From NCBI GenBank assembly GCA_947476215.1, contig CANJQI010000008.1, positions 1 to 56,908 on the forward strand: DNA of 56,908 nucleotides. Direction: 5' to 3'. This DNA comes from Betaproteobacteria bacterium. Its GTDB lineage: Bacteria > Pseudomonadota > Gammaproteobacteria > Burkholderiales > SG8-41. A program made the position numbers and the translations under genes. The stretch's first letter is position 1, and each line of letters starts with the position of its first letter. The notes beneath the pieces are model-generated. The model ran no database searches. It saw only the letters and a list, made by a program, of their open reading frames with translations, and was not told where the DNA came from. This document shows, piece after piece, positions 11,943 through 21,336 of the stretch.

Positions 11943-12640
11943 GAGTGGCGGTAATTCCTGCTCGCGGTGGCAGCAAGCGCATTCCGCGCAAGAATATTCG
12001 AGAGTTTTCCGGTAAGCCGATGATCGCCCACTCCATTGATTGCGCCCTGCAAAGCGGCTTGTTCGAGCGAGTTATTGTCTCGACGGACGATGAAGAAATT
12101 ACGCGGATTGCCACTGCTTTTGGGGCGGAGGTTCCGTTTTGTCGGCCCCGCGAGTTGTCCGATGACCACACCGACACGACGGAGGTCATTGCACATGCCG
12201 TCAATTGGCTGCATCTTCAGGGAGCCGATCCCTCGGCGGTCTGCTGCATCTACGCGACAGCCCCCTTCATTCGCCAGGAAGACATCGCGCGAGGATTGGC
12301 GATCCTGGAGTCCGGTGACTGGCAATATGTGTTTTCGGCGACGAATTTCGCCTTCCCGATCTTCCGTTCCTTTCAGAAGCATCCCTCCGGCGGGTTGGAG
12401 ATGTTCTTCCCAGAGCATTTCAAGACCCGCTCTCAGGATCTTCCCGAAGCCCTTCACGATGCGGGGCAGTTTTACTGGGGACGACCTCAGGCTTGGCTCG
12501 GCAAGGTCAGGATTTTTGACAAGACATCCACAGTTGTGTCGATTCCTCGCTGGCGGGTTCAGGATGTCGATACCCTGGAAGATTGGGAGCGTGCGCAGAT
12601 CATGTGGCAGGTACTTCAAACCATTCAGGGTGGAAAGTAA
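11939..12640 (+). CDS. pseF: Pseudaminic acid cytidylyltransferase
   Basis: VAVIPARGGSKRIPRKNIREFSGKPMIAHSIDCALQSGLFERVIVSTDDEEI; 4-bp overlap with pseC. Confidence 0.92.
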   Translation: MRVAVIPARGGSKRIPRKNIREFSGKPMIAHSIDCALQSGLFERVIVSTDDEEITRIATAFGAEVPFCRPRELSDDHTDTTEVIAHAVNWLHLQGADPSAVCCIYATAPFIRQEDIARGLAILESGDWQYVFSATNFAFPIFRSFQKHPSGGLEMFFPEHFKTRSQDLPEALHDAGQFYWGRPQAWLGKVRIFDKTSTVVSIPRWRVQDVDTLEDWERAQIMWQVLQTIQGGK

Positions 12641-12646
12641 GATTCG

Positions 12647-14815
12647 ATGCAGATAGCTTTTCGCACTGACGCCTCCCTTACTATTGGTACCGGCCATGTT
12701 ATGCGCTGTTTGACCCTTGCAAAGGCGCTGCGTGACCGTGGTTTTCAGACGTACTTTGTCTGCCGTGAGCACGATGGTCACCTTTGTGACCTGATTGAAG
12801 AGCACGGCTGCGCCGTTCGCCGGCTGCCCGCGCCCGCAGCAAGAAATAGAACCGATGACATTCTCACCCATGCCGCTTGGCTTGGTGCTTCTTGGCAGGA
12901 GGATGCCGAACAAACCCTCGCGGCTATTGAATCCGCGGACGCAAAACCCGACTGGCTTGTGGTTGACCACTACGCGCTGGACCAGCGCTGGGAATGTGCC
13001 TTGCGTGCGTCCGTCGGGCGCATCATGGTCATCGATGATTTGGCCGACAGGATGCATGACGGCGACCTCTTGCTCGATCAGAATCTGGTGGCGCATATGC
13101 ACACCCGTTATGCGGGCAAATCGTCCATGGCATGCGGCATGTTGCTAGGGCCTGAATTCGCCCTGCTGCAGCCCGACTATGCCGAACTCCACAACCGCCT
13201 TCCTCCGCGGGAAGGCCCGATCCGGAACGTTTTTGTCTTTTTCGGTGGTGCTGACAGCAACAACCTGACAGGTCGTACCCTCGCCGCGATTCTGAATCTT
13301 AACCGACCAGACATCGAAGTCGATGTAGTCATTAGCGGCAGCAGCACACACGCGGAAGCCATTCGTCAGCAGGTGGCGGGGCATGGCAACGTTCATTTTC
13401 ACAGCGGCCTGCCAACCCTAGCGCCGTTATTGTCGAAAGCGGATCTGGCGATAGGTGCAGGCGGCGCGACAAGTTGGGAGCGCTTATGTTTGGGACTGCC
13501 AACCCTTGTCGTTACCTTGGCGGAGAACCAGCGTCCCATTGCGGATGAATTGAGCCAGCGCGGTCTGATCCGCTGGTTGGGCCATCAGGATAGAGTGGAT
13601 GTCTCAGCCATAGAAGAGGCACTTGAAAAGCTCTTTCAGCAGCAACTGGATCCGGATTGGTCGCTGCGATGTTTCGCGACGGTTGACGGCAATGGGGTCA
13701 ATCGCGTTTGCGCGGCCTTGACCGTAGCGGCGAATACGCCCCTACGGGTGCGCTATGCCGGTTTGAAGGACGAAGTACTGTTGTTGGCGTGGGCTAACGA
13801 CCCGACGACTCGACGCGACGGGTTTTTTGAAGAGCCAATCTCCGGAGTTGCTCATCGAATATGGTTTCGAAGTCATTTGCGTAACCCGGACGCATGCCGC
13901 CTCTATATCGTCGAAACAATCGATCGTGTGCCGCTTGGTCAAGTGCTATTTGAGCGTTCAGAAATGGCTTGGGAGGTCAATTACTCTCTCTCGGCTGTTT
14001 TTCGTGGCCGCGGCCTCGGTCTCTATATGCTAGAAGGGTCCCTGCTGAAACTTCGTGCCGGCATGCGCGGTGCGTTAATACTTAGTCAGGTGAAGCACGA
14101 CAATCACCTATCCGGGAGACAATTCGAGTCGCTCGGTATCGAAATTCAGCCTTGTCGGCTAGGAGCGCGGTGGCATATCAGCGTGTGTTCTGATGCTGGT
14201 AGCTGGATCAACGCAAGTATTTCGCAGATGCTGGTCGGCTGGTTGGCGGAAGGGCATCAAGTCACTTGGGTCCATGATGCCGCGGATTTGCGCGCCGCGG
14301 ACATCTGCTTCTATCTGAGCTATGGCAAGATTGTAGATGCCGCGATTCTGGCGCGACACAGGAACAACCTTGTGGTGCATGCCAGTAAGTTGCCTCAAGG
14401 TCGGGGTTGGTCACCGTTGACTTGGCAGATCTTGGAGGGCAAGAATCGCATACCGGTCACGCTATTTGAAGCAACCGAGGCTGTGGACAGTGGCATTATC
14501 TATATGCAGAAGGAGCTGGAATTTTCTGGTCTCGAGTTGATCGATGAATTACGGGACGCCATATCCGGCGCAACTCAAGACTTATGCCGGCACTTCGTGA
14601 GAGAGTATCCAGCGGTTATCACGACAGGAGTTCCGCAGAGGGGCGAGCCGACCTACTATGCAAGACGTCGACCGAGAGATAGCCAGTTTGATGTTGATCG
14701 ACCATTGCGAGAGCAGTTCAATCTCTTGCGGACAGTTGATAACGAGCATTATCCGGCCTGGTTTGAGTTGGAAAACAAGCGGTTTTCGCTCAAGGTCGAG
14801 AGACAGGATGTCTAG
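12647..14815 (+). CDS. pseG: Three-domain protein: PseG-type UDP-sugar hydrolase + GNAT N-acetyltransferase (PseH-like) + formyltransferase-like domain
   Basis: aa 1-~355 FRTDASLTIGTGHVMRCLTLAKALRDRGFQTYFVCRE...GAGGATSWERLCLGLPTLV (PseG); aa ~366-505 GNAT (VNYSLSAVFRGRGLGLYMLEGSLLKL); aa ~508-715 formyltransferase fold (NNLVVHASKLPQGRGWSPLTWQILEGKNRIPVTLFEATEAVDSGIIY). Confidence 0.88.
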   Translation: MQIAFRTDASLTIGTGHVMRCLTLAKALRDRGFQTYFVCREHDGHLCDLIEEHGCAVRRLPAPAARNRTDDILTHAAWLGASWQEDAEQTLAAIESADAKPDWLVVDHYALDQRWECALRASVGRIMVIDDLADRMHDGDLLLDQNLVAHMHTRYAGKSSMACGMLLGPEFALLQPDYAELHNRLPPREGPIRNVFVFFGGADSNNLTGRTLAAILNLNRPDIEVDVVISGSSTHAEAIRQQVAGHGNVHFHSGLPTLAPLLSKADLAIGAGGATSWERLCLGLPTLVVTLAENQRPIADELSQRGLIRWLGHQDRVDVSAIEEALEKLFQQQLDPDWSLRCFATVDGNGVNRVCAALTVAANTPLRVRYAGLKDEVLLLAWANDPTTRRDGFFEEPISGVAHRIWFRSHLRNPDACRLYIVETIDRVPLGQVLFERSEMAWEVNYSLSAVFRGRGLGLYMLEGSLLKLRAGMRGALILSQVKHDNHLSGRQFESLGIEIQPCRLGARWHISVCSDAGSWINASISQMLVGWLAEGHQVTWVHDAADLRAADICFYLSYGKIVDAAILARHRNNLVVHASKLPQGRGWSPLTWQILEGKNRIPVTLFEATEAVDSGIIYMQKELEFSGLELIDELRDAISGATQDLCRHFVREYPAVITTGVPQRGEPTYYARRRPRDSQFDVDRPLREQFNLLRTVDNEHYPAWFELENKRFSLKVERQDV

Positions 14816-14852
14816 TCGCTCACCGAGACTTTTGGGAATTCAGTAAATCCAT

Positions 14853-15896
14853 ATGCAAATAGCTCACCGAAAGATTGGTCCGGACGTGCCGCCGTTTGTC
14901 ATCGCTGAAATGTCGGGTAACCACAACCAGTCGCTCGACCGTGCGTTGGCTATTGTAGAGGCAGCCTCAAAGGCGGGCGCCCAAGCCCTGAAGCTTCAAA
15001 CGTATACCGCCGACACCATCACACTGGATGTCCAAGAAGGTGAGTTCTTCATCAACGATGCCCAGAGTCTTTGGAAGGGAAATAGCCTTCACGACCTCTA
15101 CAAACGCGCCTATACGCCGTGGGAGTGGCATGCACCGATCATGCAGCGGGCACGCAAGCTAGGCATGATCTGCTTTAGCACTCCTTTTGACGAAAGCGCG
15201 GTCGATTTTCTCGAAACGCTTGCGGTACCGGCCTACAAAATCGCCTCGTTCGAGAATGTGCACTTGCCGCTGATTCGCAAGGTGGCGGCGACCGGCAAGC
15301 CGATGATCATCTCCACCGGTATGGCGACGCTTGCCGAAATCGACGATGCCGTGCGGACCGCCCGCAACGCCGGGTGCTGCGACTTGGTGTTGCTCAAATG
15401 CACTAGTACCTATCCCGCAACACCGGAAAACAGCAATGTACTCACCATCCCCCATCTGCGCGCCATGTTCGGCTGCGAAGTCGGGCTATCTGACCATACC
15501 ATGGGCGTTGGAGCGGCGGTGGCGGCCGTTGCACATGGTGCTACCGTGATCGAAAAGCACTTCACACTCAGCCGTGCCGACGGCGGCGTGGATAGTAGCT
15601 TCTCATTGGAACCTGCCGAATTGGAAGCGCTTGTGATTGAGACTGAGCGCGCCTGGCAGGCGCTGGGGCAGGTCAGCTACGGCCCAGGCGAAGCGGAGAA
15701 GAAATCCCTCGTTTTCCGGAGGTCGATTTATGTCGCGGGCGACTTGAAGCAGGGGGACGTGCTGACGCCGGAAAACCTGCGCTGCGTGCGCCCCGGTATG
15801 GGCTTGCCGCCCAAATATTACGAAATGCTTCTGGGCCGGCGGGTGAATCAGGACGTAAAGAAAGGCACGCCGATGAACTGGGGATTGGTGGGATGA
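14853..15896 (+). CDS. pseI: Pseudaminic acid synthase
   Basis: PPFVIAEMSGNHNQSLDRALAIVEAASKAGAQALKLQTYTADTITLD; second NeuB-family paralog inside pse cassette. Confidence 0.93.
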   Translation: MQIAHRKIGPDVPPFVIAEMSGNHNQSLDRALAIVEAASKAGAQALKLQTYTADTITLDVQEGEFFINDAQSLWKGNSLHDLYKRAYTPWEWHAPIMQRARKLGMICFSTPFDESAVDFLETLAVPAYKIASFENVHLPLIRKVAATGKPMIISTGMATLAEIDDAVRTARNAGCCDLVLLKCTSTYPATPENSNVLTIPHLRAMFGCEVGLSDHTMGVGAAVAAVAHGATVIEKHFTLSRADGGVDSSFSLEPAELEALVIETERAWQALGQVSYGPGEAEKKSLVFRRSIYVAGDLKQGDVLTPENLRCVRPGMGLPPKYYEMLLGRRVNQDVKKGTPMNWGLVG

Positions 15897-15915
15897 TCGA
15901 TTTATTGAGCGGTAC

Positions 15916-16881
15916 ATGAGTATCGGAACGCTGATAGTTGGTCTTGGACAAATCGGTATGGGTTATGACTTGGGGCTGAACCCGGACACCGATGTACGCT
16001 CCCATGCTCGCGCCTTCAACCTCCATCCTTCGTTTCACTTGCTTGGCGGGGTTGACCCAAGCGACCAGCAGCGACAAACCTTCGAGCGCGAGTATCGCTG
16101 CTCTTCCTTTGCCGATGTCGAGACCGCTTTGGCTCAAATCCAGCCCGAGCTAATAGTCATCGCCGTTCCGACGCCTGCTCACGGCGAGACCTTGCGCCGG
16201 ACCTTGAGGCGATCTCGGCCAGTGGCCGTACTGTGTGAAAAGCCGCTGTCTTACGACCTGGAGGAGGCTCGCGCGATGGTGCAGGCCTGTGCGGAAAAGG
16301 GCGCCCGTCTGTTTGTGAACTACATGCGCAGGTCTGATCCAGGGGCGGCCGAGATCAAGCGGCGTCTTGGTTCCGGAGAGATCCGCTCTCCAGTCAAAGG
16401 CGTAGCTTGGTACTCGAAGGGGTTCATGCACAACGGTTCCCATTTCATCAATCTGCTCGAGTATTGGCTGGGAGAGATGGTAAACGCACAAATTCTTGCG
16501 ACGGGACGACTCTGGAATGAGAGCGATGCGGAACCCGATGTGCGAGTCTCCTTCGAGGGCGGAACGATTGTGTTTCTGGCTGCCCGGGAGGAGGAGTTTT
16601 CCCATTACACGGTCGAACTCGTTGCGCCCAATGGACGGCTTCGCTACGAAAAAGGCGGAAATAAAATCGCCTGGCAGCCGGCCCGGCAGGATCCAAAACT
16701 CGCGGGCTATACCGGCCTCGCCGACGACATTGAGACAATCGAATCCGGCATGAGCCGCTATCAGTGGAATGTGGTGGACCAGATTGCTGCTGCGCTTGGA
16801 GGCAAAGAGGCGCGGCTCTGCGATGGCGACGAAGCTCTTCGAACGCTCGAATCCTTAAACGCGATCATGGAAAAACGATGA
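15916..16881 (+). CDS. Gfo/Idh/MocA family oxidoreductase
   Basis: TLIVGLGQIGMGYDLGLN N-terminal nucleotide-binding segment; VLCEKPLSYDLEEARAMV EKP motif. Confidence 0.85.
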   Translation: MSIGTLIVGLGQIGMGYDLGLNPDTDVRSHARAFNLHPSFHLLGGVDPSDQQRQTFEREYRCSSFADVETALAQIQPELIVIAVPTPAHGETLRRTLRRSRPVAVLCEKPLSYDLEEARAMVQACAEKGARLFVNYMRRSDPGAAEIKRRLGSGEIRSPVKGVAWYSKGFMHNGSHFINLLEYWLGEMVNAQILATGRLWNESDAEPDVRVSFEGGTIVFLAAREEEFSHYTVELVAPNGRLRYEKGGNKIAWQPARQDPKLAGYTGLADDIETIESGMSRYQWNVVDQIAAALGGKEARLCDGDEALRTLESLNAIMEKR

Positions 16882-18182
16882 ACACGACAAGAGACAACCT
16901 AGCTATTTTTGGTGGCCCCAAGACCATCTCGACCCCGTTTCCCCACTACAACCCGATTGGTGCCGAAGAAGTCGAAGCTGCCAGGAAAGTGGTCGAAAGT
17001 GGCGTGCTCTCGCAGTTCCTGGGCTGTTGGGACCCGGACTTTTACGGTGGCCCCAAGGTACAGGAGTTCGAGCGCAAGTGTGAGGCCTACTTTGGCGTGA
17101 AGCACGCTGTCACCGTCAATTCCTGGACCTCCGGCCTGATCGCCGCAGTCGGCGCCGTCGGTATTGAGCCGGGAGACGAAGTAATCGTTAGTCCCTGGAC
17201 CATGTCTGCCAGCGCCACGGCAATCCTGCATTGGAACGCCATCCCTGTCTTTGCCGACATCGAGCCGGAGACCTTCTGTCTCGATCCTGTCTCTGTTGAA
17301 GCGAATATCACACCGTACACCAAGGCGATCATGGCGGTCGATATCTTCGGCCATTCGGCCAACATGGATGCGCTGATGGCTATTGCCGCGCGGCATGGGC
17401 TCAAAGTTATCTCCGATACCGCGCAGGCCCCGGGTGCGCTATATCATGGAAAATTCGCCGGAACACTCGCTGACGTTGGAGGATTCAGCCTCAATTATCA
17501 CAAACATATCCACACCGGCGAGGGCGGGATACTGGTAACCAATGACAATGAAATCGCCGACAGGCTGCGGCTGATTCGCAACCACGCCGAGGCAGTGGTA
17601 GGTGGCAAAGGCGTGTCCGACCTGCGCAATATGGTCGGCTACAACTTCCGCCTCGGCGAAATTGAATGCGCCATTGGCATCGAGCAACTCAAGAAACTGG
17701 GGGGGTTTGTCGGAAGCCGCCAACGCGCCGCCGCGCGCATGACGCAAGGGCTGAGCGGCCTAACAGGTTTGCGCGCGCCGATTGTCGAATCTAATTGCAC
17801 CCATGTGTTCTATATTTATCCACTTGTCCTGGACGTCGAAGCCCTCGGAGTACCACGGTCGCGCATTGCTGAAGCGCTCGTGGCAGAGGGCGTGATGGGA
17901 CTGGCCACCGCCTATCAGAATTTGCATCTGCTGCCAATGTATCAGCACAAGATCGCATACGGATCGAACGGCTTTCCGTGGTCATCCAGCATTTGCCGCC
18001 GCGAAGTGAGCTACGCGAAGGGCATTTGTCCAGTGGCTGAGTCTTTGCAAGATAAAAGTTACCTGGGCTTTGCGATGTGTATGCACGAAATGACCGATGG
18101 TCATGTCGATTTGATTGTGAAGGCGTTTCGGAAGGTGTGGGATAATCTGCCGGCACTTTTCGAGAGCGCAAAAGCTGCGTGA
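16878..18182 (+). CDS. DegT/DnrJ/EryC1/StrS family aminotransferase
   Basis: HAVTVNSWTSGLIAAVGAVGIEPGDEVIVSPWTMSASATAIL; SLNYHKHIHTGEGGILVT PLP lysine; ATGA overlap start 16878 preferred to 16764. Confidence 0.88.
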   Translation: MNTTRDNLAIFGGPKTISTPFPHYNPIGAEEVEAARKVVESGVLSQFLGCWDPDFYGGPKVQEFERKCEAYFGVKHAVTVNSWTSGLIAAVGAVGIEPGDEVIVSPWTMSASATAILHWNAIPVFADIEPETFCLDPVSVEANITPYTKAIMAVDIFGHSANMDALMAIAARHGLKVISDTAQAPGALYHGKFAGTLADVGGFSLNYHKHIHTGEGGILVTNDNEIADRLRLIRNHAEAVVGGKGVSDLRNMVGYNFRLGEIECAIGIEQLKKLGGFVGSRQRAAARMTQGLSGLTGLRAPIVESNCTHVFYIYPLVLDVEALGVPRSRIAEALVAEGVMGLATAYQNLHLLPMYQHKIAYGSNGFPWSSSICRREVSYAKGICPVAESLQDKSYLGFAMCMHEMTDGHVDLIVKAFRKVWDNLPALFESAKAA

Positions 18183-18712
18183 GCGAACCGTCTCTAATCG
18201 CAGCCAGCAATACGTTGTTGTTGTGCCCGTTCACCGAAGCAGATATCGTGGACAACTACATAAGCTGGCTGAATGAGCCGGAGGTGGTCCGCTTCAGCAA
18301 TCAGCGCCATCGACACCATGATCAAGAGAGTTGCCTGGCCTATCTGCGGACCTTTTTTGGTAGCGATAATCTGTTTCTTGGCATCCGCATTGCTGACGAC
18401 AGACGGTTGATTGGCACCATGACGGCCTATATTTCGACGCATCATGGCACAGCCGATATGGGTCTTCTTATCGGTGAACGTTCTCTTTGGGGGCGGGGTT
18501 TAGGCCTCGAAGCATGGAGCCTGCTCATGCGCTACCTGCTTCAAACGCGGAAACTTCGCAAGATTACGGGTGGTGCGGCGCGATGCAATGTGGGGATGGT
18601 CAGGATCATGGAGCGCTCCGGAATGCAACTCGAAGCAACGAAGGTGCAGCAGGAAATTATCGAAGGTGAGCCGCAGGACGTCTTATATTTTGCCAAATTT
18701 AGTCCAGATTGA
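18179..18712 (+). CDS. GNAT (RimJ/RimL-like) N-acetyltransferase
   Basis: TEADIVDNYISWLNEPEVVRFSNQRHRHHDQESC; MGLLIGERSLWGRGLGLEAWSLLMRYLLQTRKLRKITGG; 4-bp overlap with upstream gene. Confidence 0.85.
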   Translation: MSEPSLIAASNTLLLCPFTEADIVDNYISWLNEPEVVRFSNQRHRHHDQESCLAYLRTFFGSDNLFLGIRIADDRRLIGTMTAYISTHHGTADMGLLIGERSLWGRGLGLEAWSLLMRYLLQTRKLRKITGGAARCNVGMVRIMERSGMQLEATKVQQEIIEGEPQDVLYFAKFSPD

Positions 18713-19601
18713 CTTACCCGAACCGCTGGCCGTCGTTGCGCACGATGCCGGCGCTTCAAATCTAATTATTTCTTGGCTCAAGCACTATACCAAGCTCGTT
18801 CGACCGTCGCTGCATGGACCCGCAGCGGTTTTGTGGGCAGAGGCGTTTCCCAAGAACGAAATCGTGCCTGTAGAAGCAGCATTGAGGGATGCTTCTGTTC
18901 TGCTGAGCGGGACAAGTTGGGCGAGCGATATTGAGCATAAAGCTCGCAAGCGGGCGAAGAGCTTAGGAGTCCGTAGCGTTGCCGTAATCGATCACTGGGT
19001 AAACTATCGGGAAAGATTTATTCGAGAGGGCGAAATGATTTTGCCCGACGAACTTTGGGTTGCCGACACTGAGGCGCAGACGGAAGCTCGCCGCTGCTTT
19101 CCGGATCTGCCCATCCTGCAATTGCCTAACCTTTACCTTGAGGCACTCGTTCAGGAGGTCGCGGCCTGCCACCCCCAGTTCGCCCGCCAGAATCCGCAGA
19201 ATATCCTTTACGTGCTTGAGCCCATACGGAGGCGCTGGGGAAACGACGATCGGCCTGGCGAAATGCAGGCCTTCGAATTCTTTCTTGGTTATCTATCGGG
19301 ACTCGAGGGCGCTAACAAGATTCAGATCCGGCTACGTCCCCACCCATCAGATTGGGCAGGCAAGTACGATCACTGGTTCGAGCGCTTTCCCAATGTCGAT
19401 CTGGTGATTGACTCCACCGGGTCTTTGTCGAATCAAATTGCTTGGGCTGACTGGGTGGTCGGATGCGAGTCGTTTGCCCTAGTTATAGCGCTGCATTCGA
19501 AGCGCGTTGTGATTTCAACCCTCCCCCCTTGGGCGCCCCGCTGCCGCTTGCCGCAACGGGAGTTGCTCCATTTGCGCGACATGGTGCATTTACCAGCATG
19601 A
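18690..19601 (+). CDS. Putative GT-B-like surface-carbohydrate protein of unknown function (start uncertain)
   Basis: PLAVVAHDAGASNLIISWLKHYT...IRLRPHPSDWAGKYDHWFERFPNVDLVIDSTGSLSNQIAWADWVVGCESFALVIAL; overlaps both neighbours in the operon; 18570 start would overlap GNAT heavily, TTG 18690 or a nearby non-ATG start more plausible. Confidence 0.6.
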   Translation: MPNLVQIDLPEPLAVVAHDAGASNLIISWLKHYTKLVRPSLHGPAAVLWAEAFPKNEIVPVEAALRDASVLLSGTSWASDIEHKARKRAKSLGVRSVAVIDHWVNYRERFIREGEMILPDELWVADTEAQTEARRCFPDLPILQLPNLYLEALVQEVAACHPQFARQNPQNILYVLEPIRRRWGNDDRPGEMQAFEFFLGYLSGLEGANKIQIRLRPHPSDWAGKYDHWFERFPNVDLVIDSTGSLSNQIAWADWVVGCESFALVIALHSKRVVISTLPPWAPRCRLPQRELLHLRDMVHLPA

Positions 19602-20728
19602 AATATTGCGAACGATGCCTGCAACCGGATACTCGGCCGAACGCGCAGTTTACTGAAGCGGGAATCTGCCCGGCTTGCCATTACTTTGACCAGCTACAGC
19701 ATGTCGACTGGCAAGAGCGTTACGAAATCTTTGAAGACCTTCTTCGCCGGTATCCGCGCAAATCAAGTCAGCAATTTGACTGCATTATCGGTGTTAGTGG
19801 CGGTAAAGACAGCACCCGTCAAGCTTTGTGGATAAGAGAGAAACTCGGGCTTAAGCCATTGCTTGCATGCCTAACTTACCCGCCGCAACAGGTGACACAA
19901 CGAGGGGTCGATAATATTTCCAGTCTCATCGAACTCGGTTTCGATGTCGTGATTTCCGCGCCTGCGCCTGGCATCTGGCAGCGGTCGATGAAGGAAGCGT
20001 TTCTAAAATTCACGAATTGGGCGCGCTCGACTGAGTTGGCTCTGTTTAGTGCGGTCCCTCAGTTGGCGATTCGATACGATATTCCGCTGATTCTATGGGG
20101 AGAAAATCCTGGCCTGCAGCTGGGTGACCTGAAAACGCTGGGAAATACTGGCTACGACGGTAACAATCTGCGATTCATGAACACTTTGTCTGGGGGAAGC
20201 CAAGATTGGATGCTGGAAGCAGGATTCCACCCCAAAGAACTCCTTCCCTACCGCTATCCGGATCCAAGTGAATTCGATCAGGCAGGATTACAGATCGTCT
20301 ATCTAGGGTGGTTCTTGGGCGATTGGTCGCTGATCAACAATGCCATGTATTCCGGGCTGAACGGGCTGGCGTACAGAACGGATAGTGCTAAAAATACCGG
20401 AGATCTTCTGGGTGTGACCTCGTTGGATGAAGATTGGGTTACGCTCAATCAAATGATCAAGTATTACAAGTTTGGATTTGGCCGCGCGACGGATTATGTC
20501 AACGAGGAAATTCGATTGGGAAGAATATCACGCGATCAGGGCATTGCCCTTGTCGAGGAATACGATGGTTGCTGCAGCGAGGAATACATTGAAAGTTTTT
20601 GTCATTATATTGGCATTGCTCTAGAACAGTTTTGGCAGCAAGTCCATGCGAATGTAAACAAGGACCTCTTTGAAATCGGGGCCGACAAGATCATACAGCG
20701 GCGGTATCGGGTGGGCCTGGGCTTATGA
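19598..20728 (+). CDS. N-acetyl sugar amidotransferase (WbpG/PseA-like), canonical PP-loop
   Basis: MKYCERCLQPDTRPNAQFTEAGICPACHYFD Zn-binding Cys; CIIGVSGGKDSTRQALWIREKLGLKPLL PP-loop; start moved from 19463 to 19598 (ATGA overlap). Confidence 0.88.
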   Translation: MKYCERCLQPDTRPNAQFTEAGICPACHYFDQLQHVDWQERYEIFEDLLRRYPRKSSQQFDCIIGVSGGKDSTRQALWIREKLGLKPLLACLTYPPQQVTQRGVDNISSLIELGFDVVISAPAPGIWQRSMKEAFLKFTNWARSTELALFSAVPQLAIRYDIPLILWGENPGLQLGDLKTLGNTGYDGNNLRFMNTLSGGSQDWMLEAGFHPKELLPYRYPDPSEFDQAGLQIVYLGWFLGDWSLINNAMYSGLNGLAYRTDSAKNTGDLLGVTSLDEDWVTLNQMIKYYKFGFGRATDYVNEEIRLGRISRDQGIALVEEYDGCCSEEYIESFCHYIGIALEQFWQQVHANVNKDLFEIGADKIIQRRYRVGLGL

Positions 20729-21336
20729 AACGCCGTGTTATTGGGATCGTTGATTACGGCGCAGGCAATCACAACTCTGTTTTTAGCACGCTCAGCAGTC
20801 TGGATTATCGTTGCCATATCAGCCACGATGTCTCTGCATTGGAAAAAGTTGATTGCCTGGTTCTGCCGGGTGTGGGCGCCTTTCCGCGTGCGATGGCTGG
20901 CTTGAAAACCTTTAAGCTGGTTGATTTTCTGTCCGACTGGGCGCTTCAGGGCCAACCCATGTTGGGAATTTGCTTGGGCATGCAATTGCTGGCGGAACGG
21001 TCTCATGAGGACGGATTGACCCCAGGCCTGAAGATCATACCGGGAGAGGTCTTGCCCCTTAAAGATCCGCGCTGGCATATCGGCTGGAATTCTCTTCTGC
21101 GGATGCATCGCGATCCGCTTCTTGAGATTGATGAGCTATCACATTTTTACTTTAACCATGCCTACGCATTTTCAGAAGAAAAGGACTTTCAAGTCTATCA
21201 GGCCGATTGTGGCAAGAGATTTCCCGCAATCATCCGTCGTGGCTCTGTTGTGGGGCTGCAGTTTCATCCCGAGAAAAGTCAAACCGCCGGTCGCAAGTTG
21301 TTGAAACAGATCATCGATGGGCTCTGTCATGCTTAA
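20725..21336 (+). CDS. hisH: HisH-like glutamine amidotransferase subunit (HisH2 type)
   Basis: GIVDYGAGNHNSVFSTL; LPGVGAF; GICLGMQLLAERSHED catalytic Cys; LQFHPEKSQ catalytic His-Glu. Confidence 0.9.
   Translation: MKRRVIGIVDYGAGNHNSVFSTLSSLDYRCHISHDVSALEKVDCLVLPGVGAFPRAMAGLKTFKLVDFLSDWALQGQPMLGICLGMQLLAERSHEDGLTPGLKIIPGEVLPLKDPRWHIGWNSLLRMHRDPLLEIDELSHFYFNHAYAFSEEKDFQVYQADCGKRFPAIIRRGSVVGLQFHPEKSQTAGRKLLKQIIDGLCHA

Noticed and set aside
11909-13102. 397-aa minus-strand ORF opposite pseF/pseG
   Set aside because: Fully antisense to two confidently assigned genes, no recognisable domain; artefact of codon bias
16764-16877. N-terminal extension of the second DegT aminotransferase
   Set aside because: Overlaps the Gfo/Idh gene out of frame; ATGA overlap at 16878 gives a normal start
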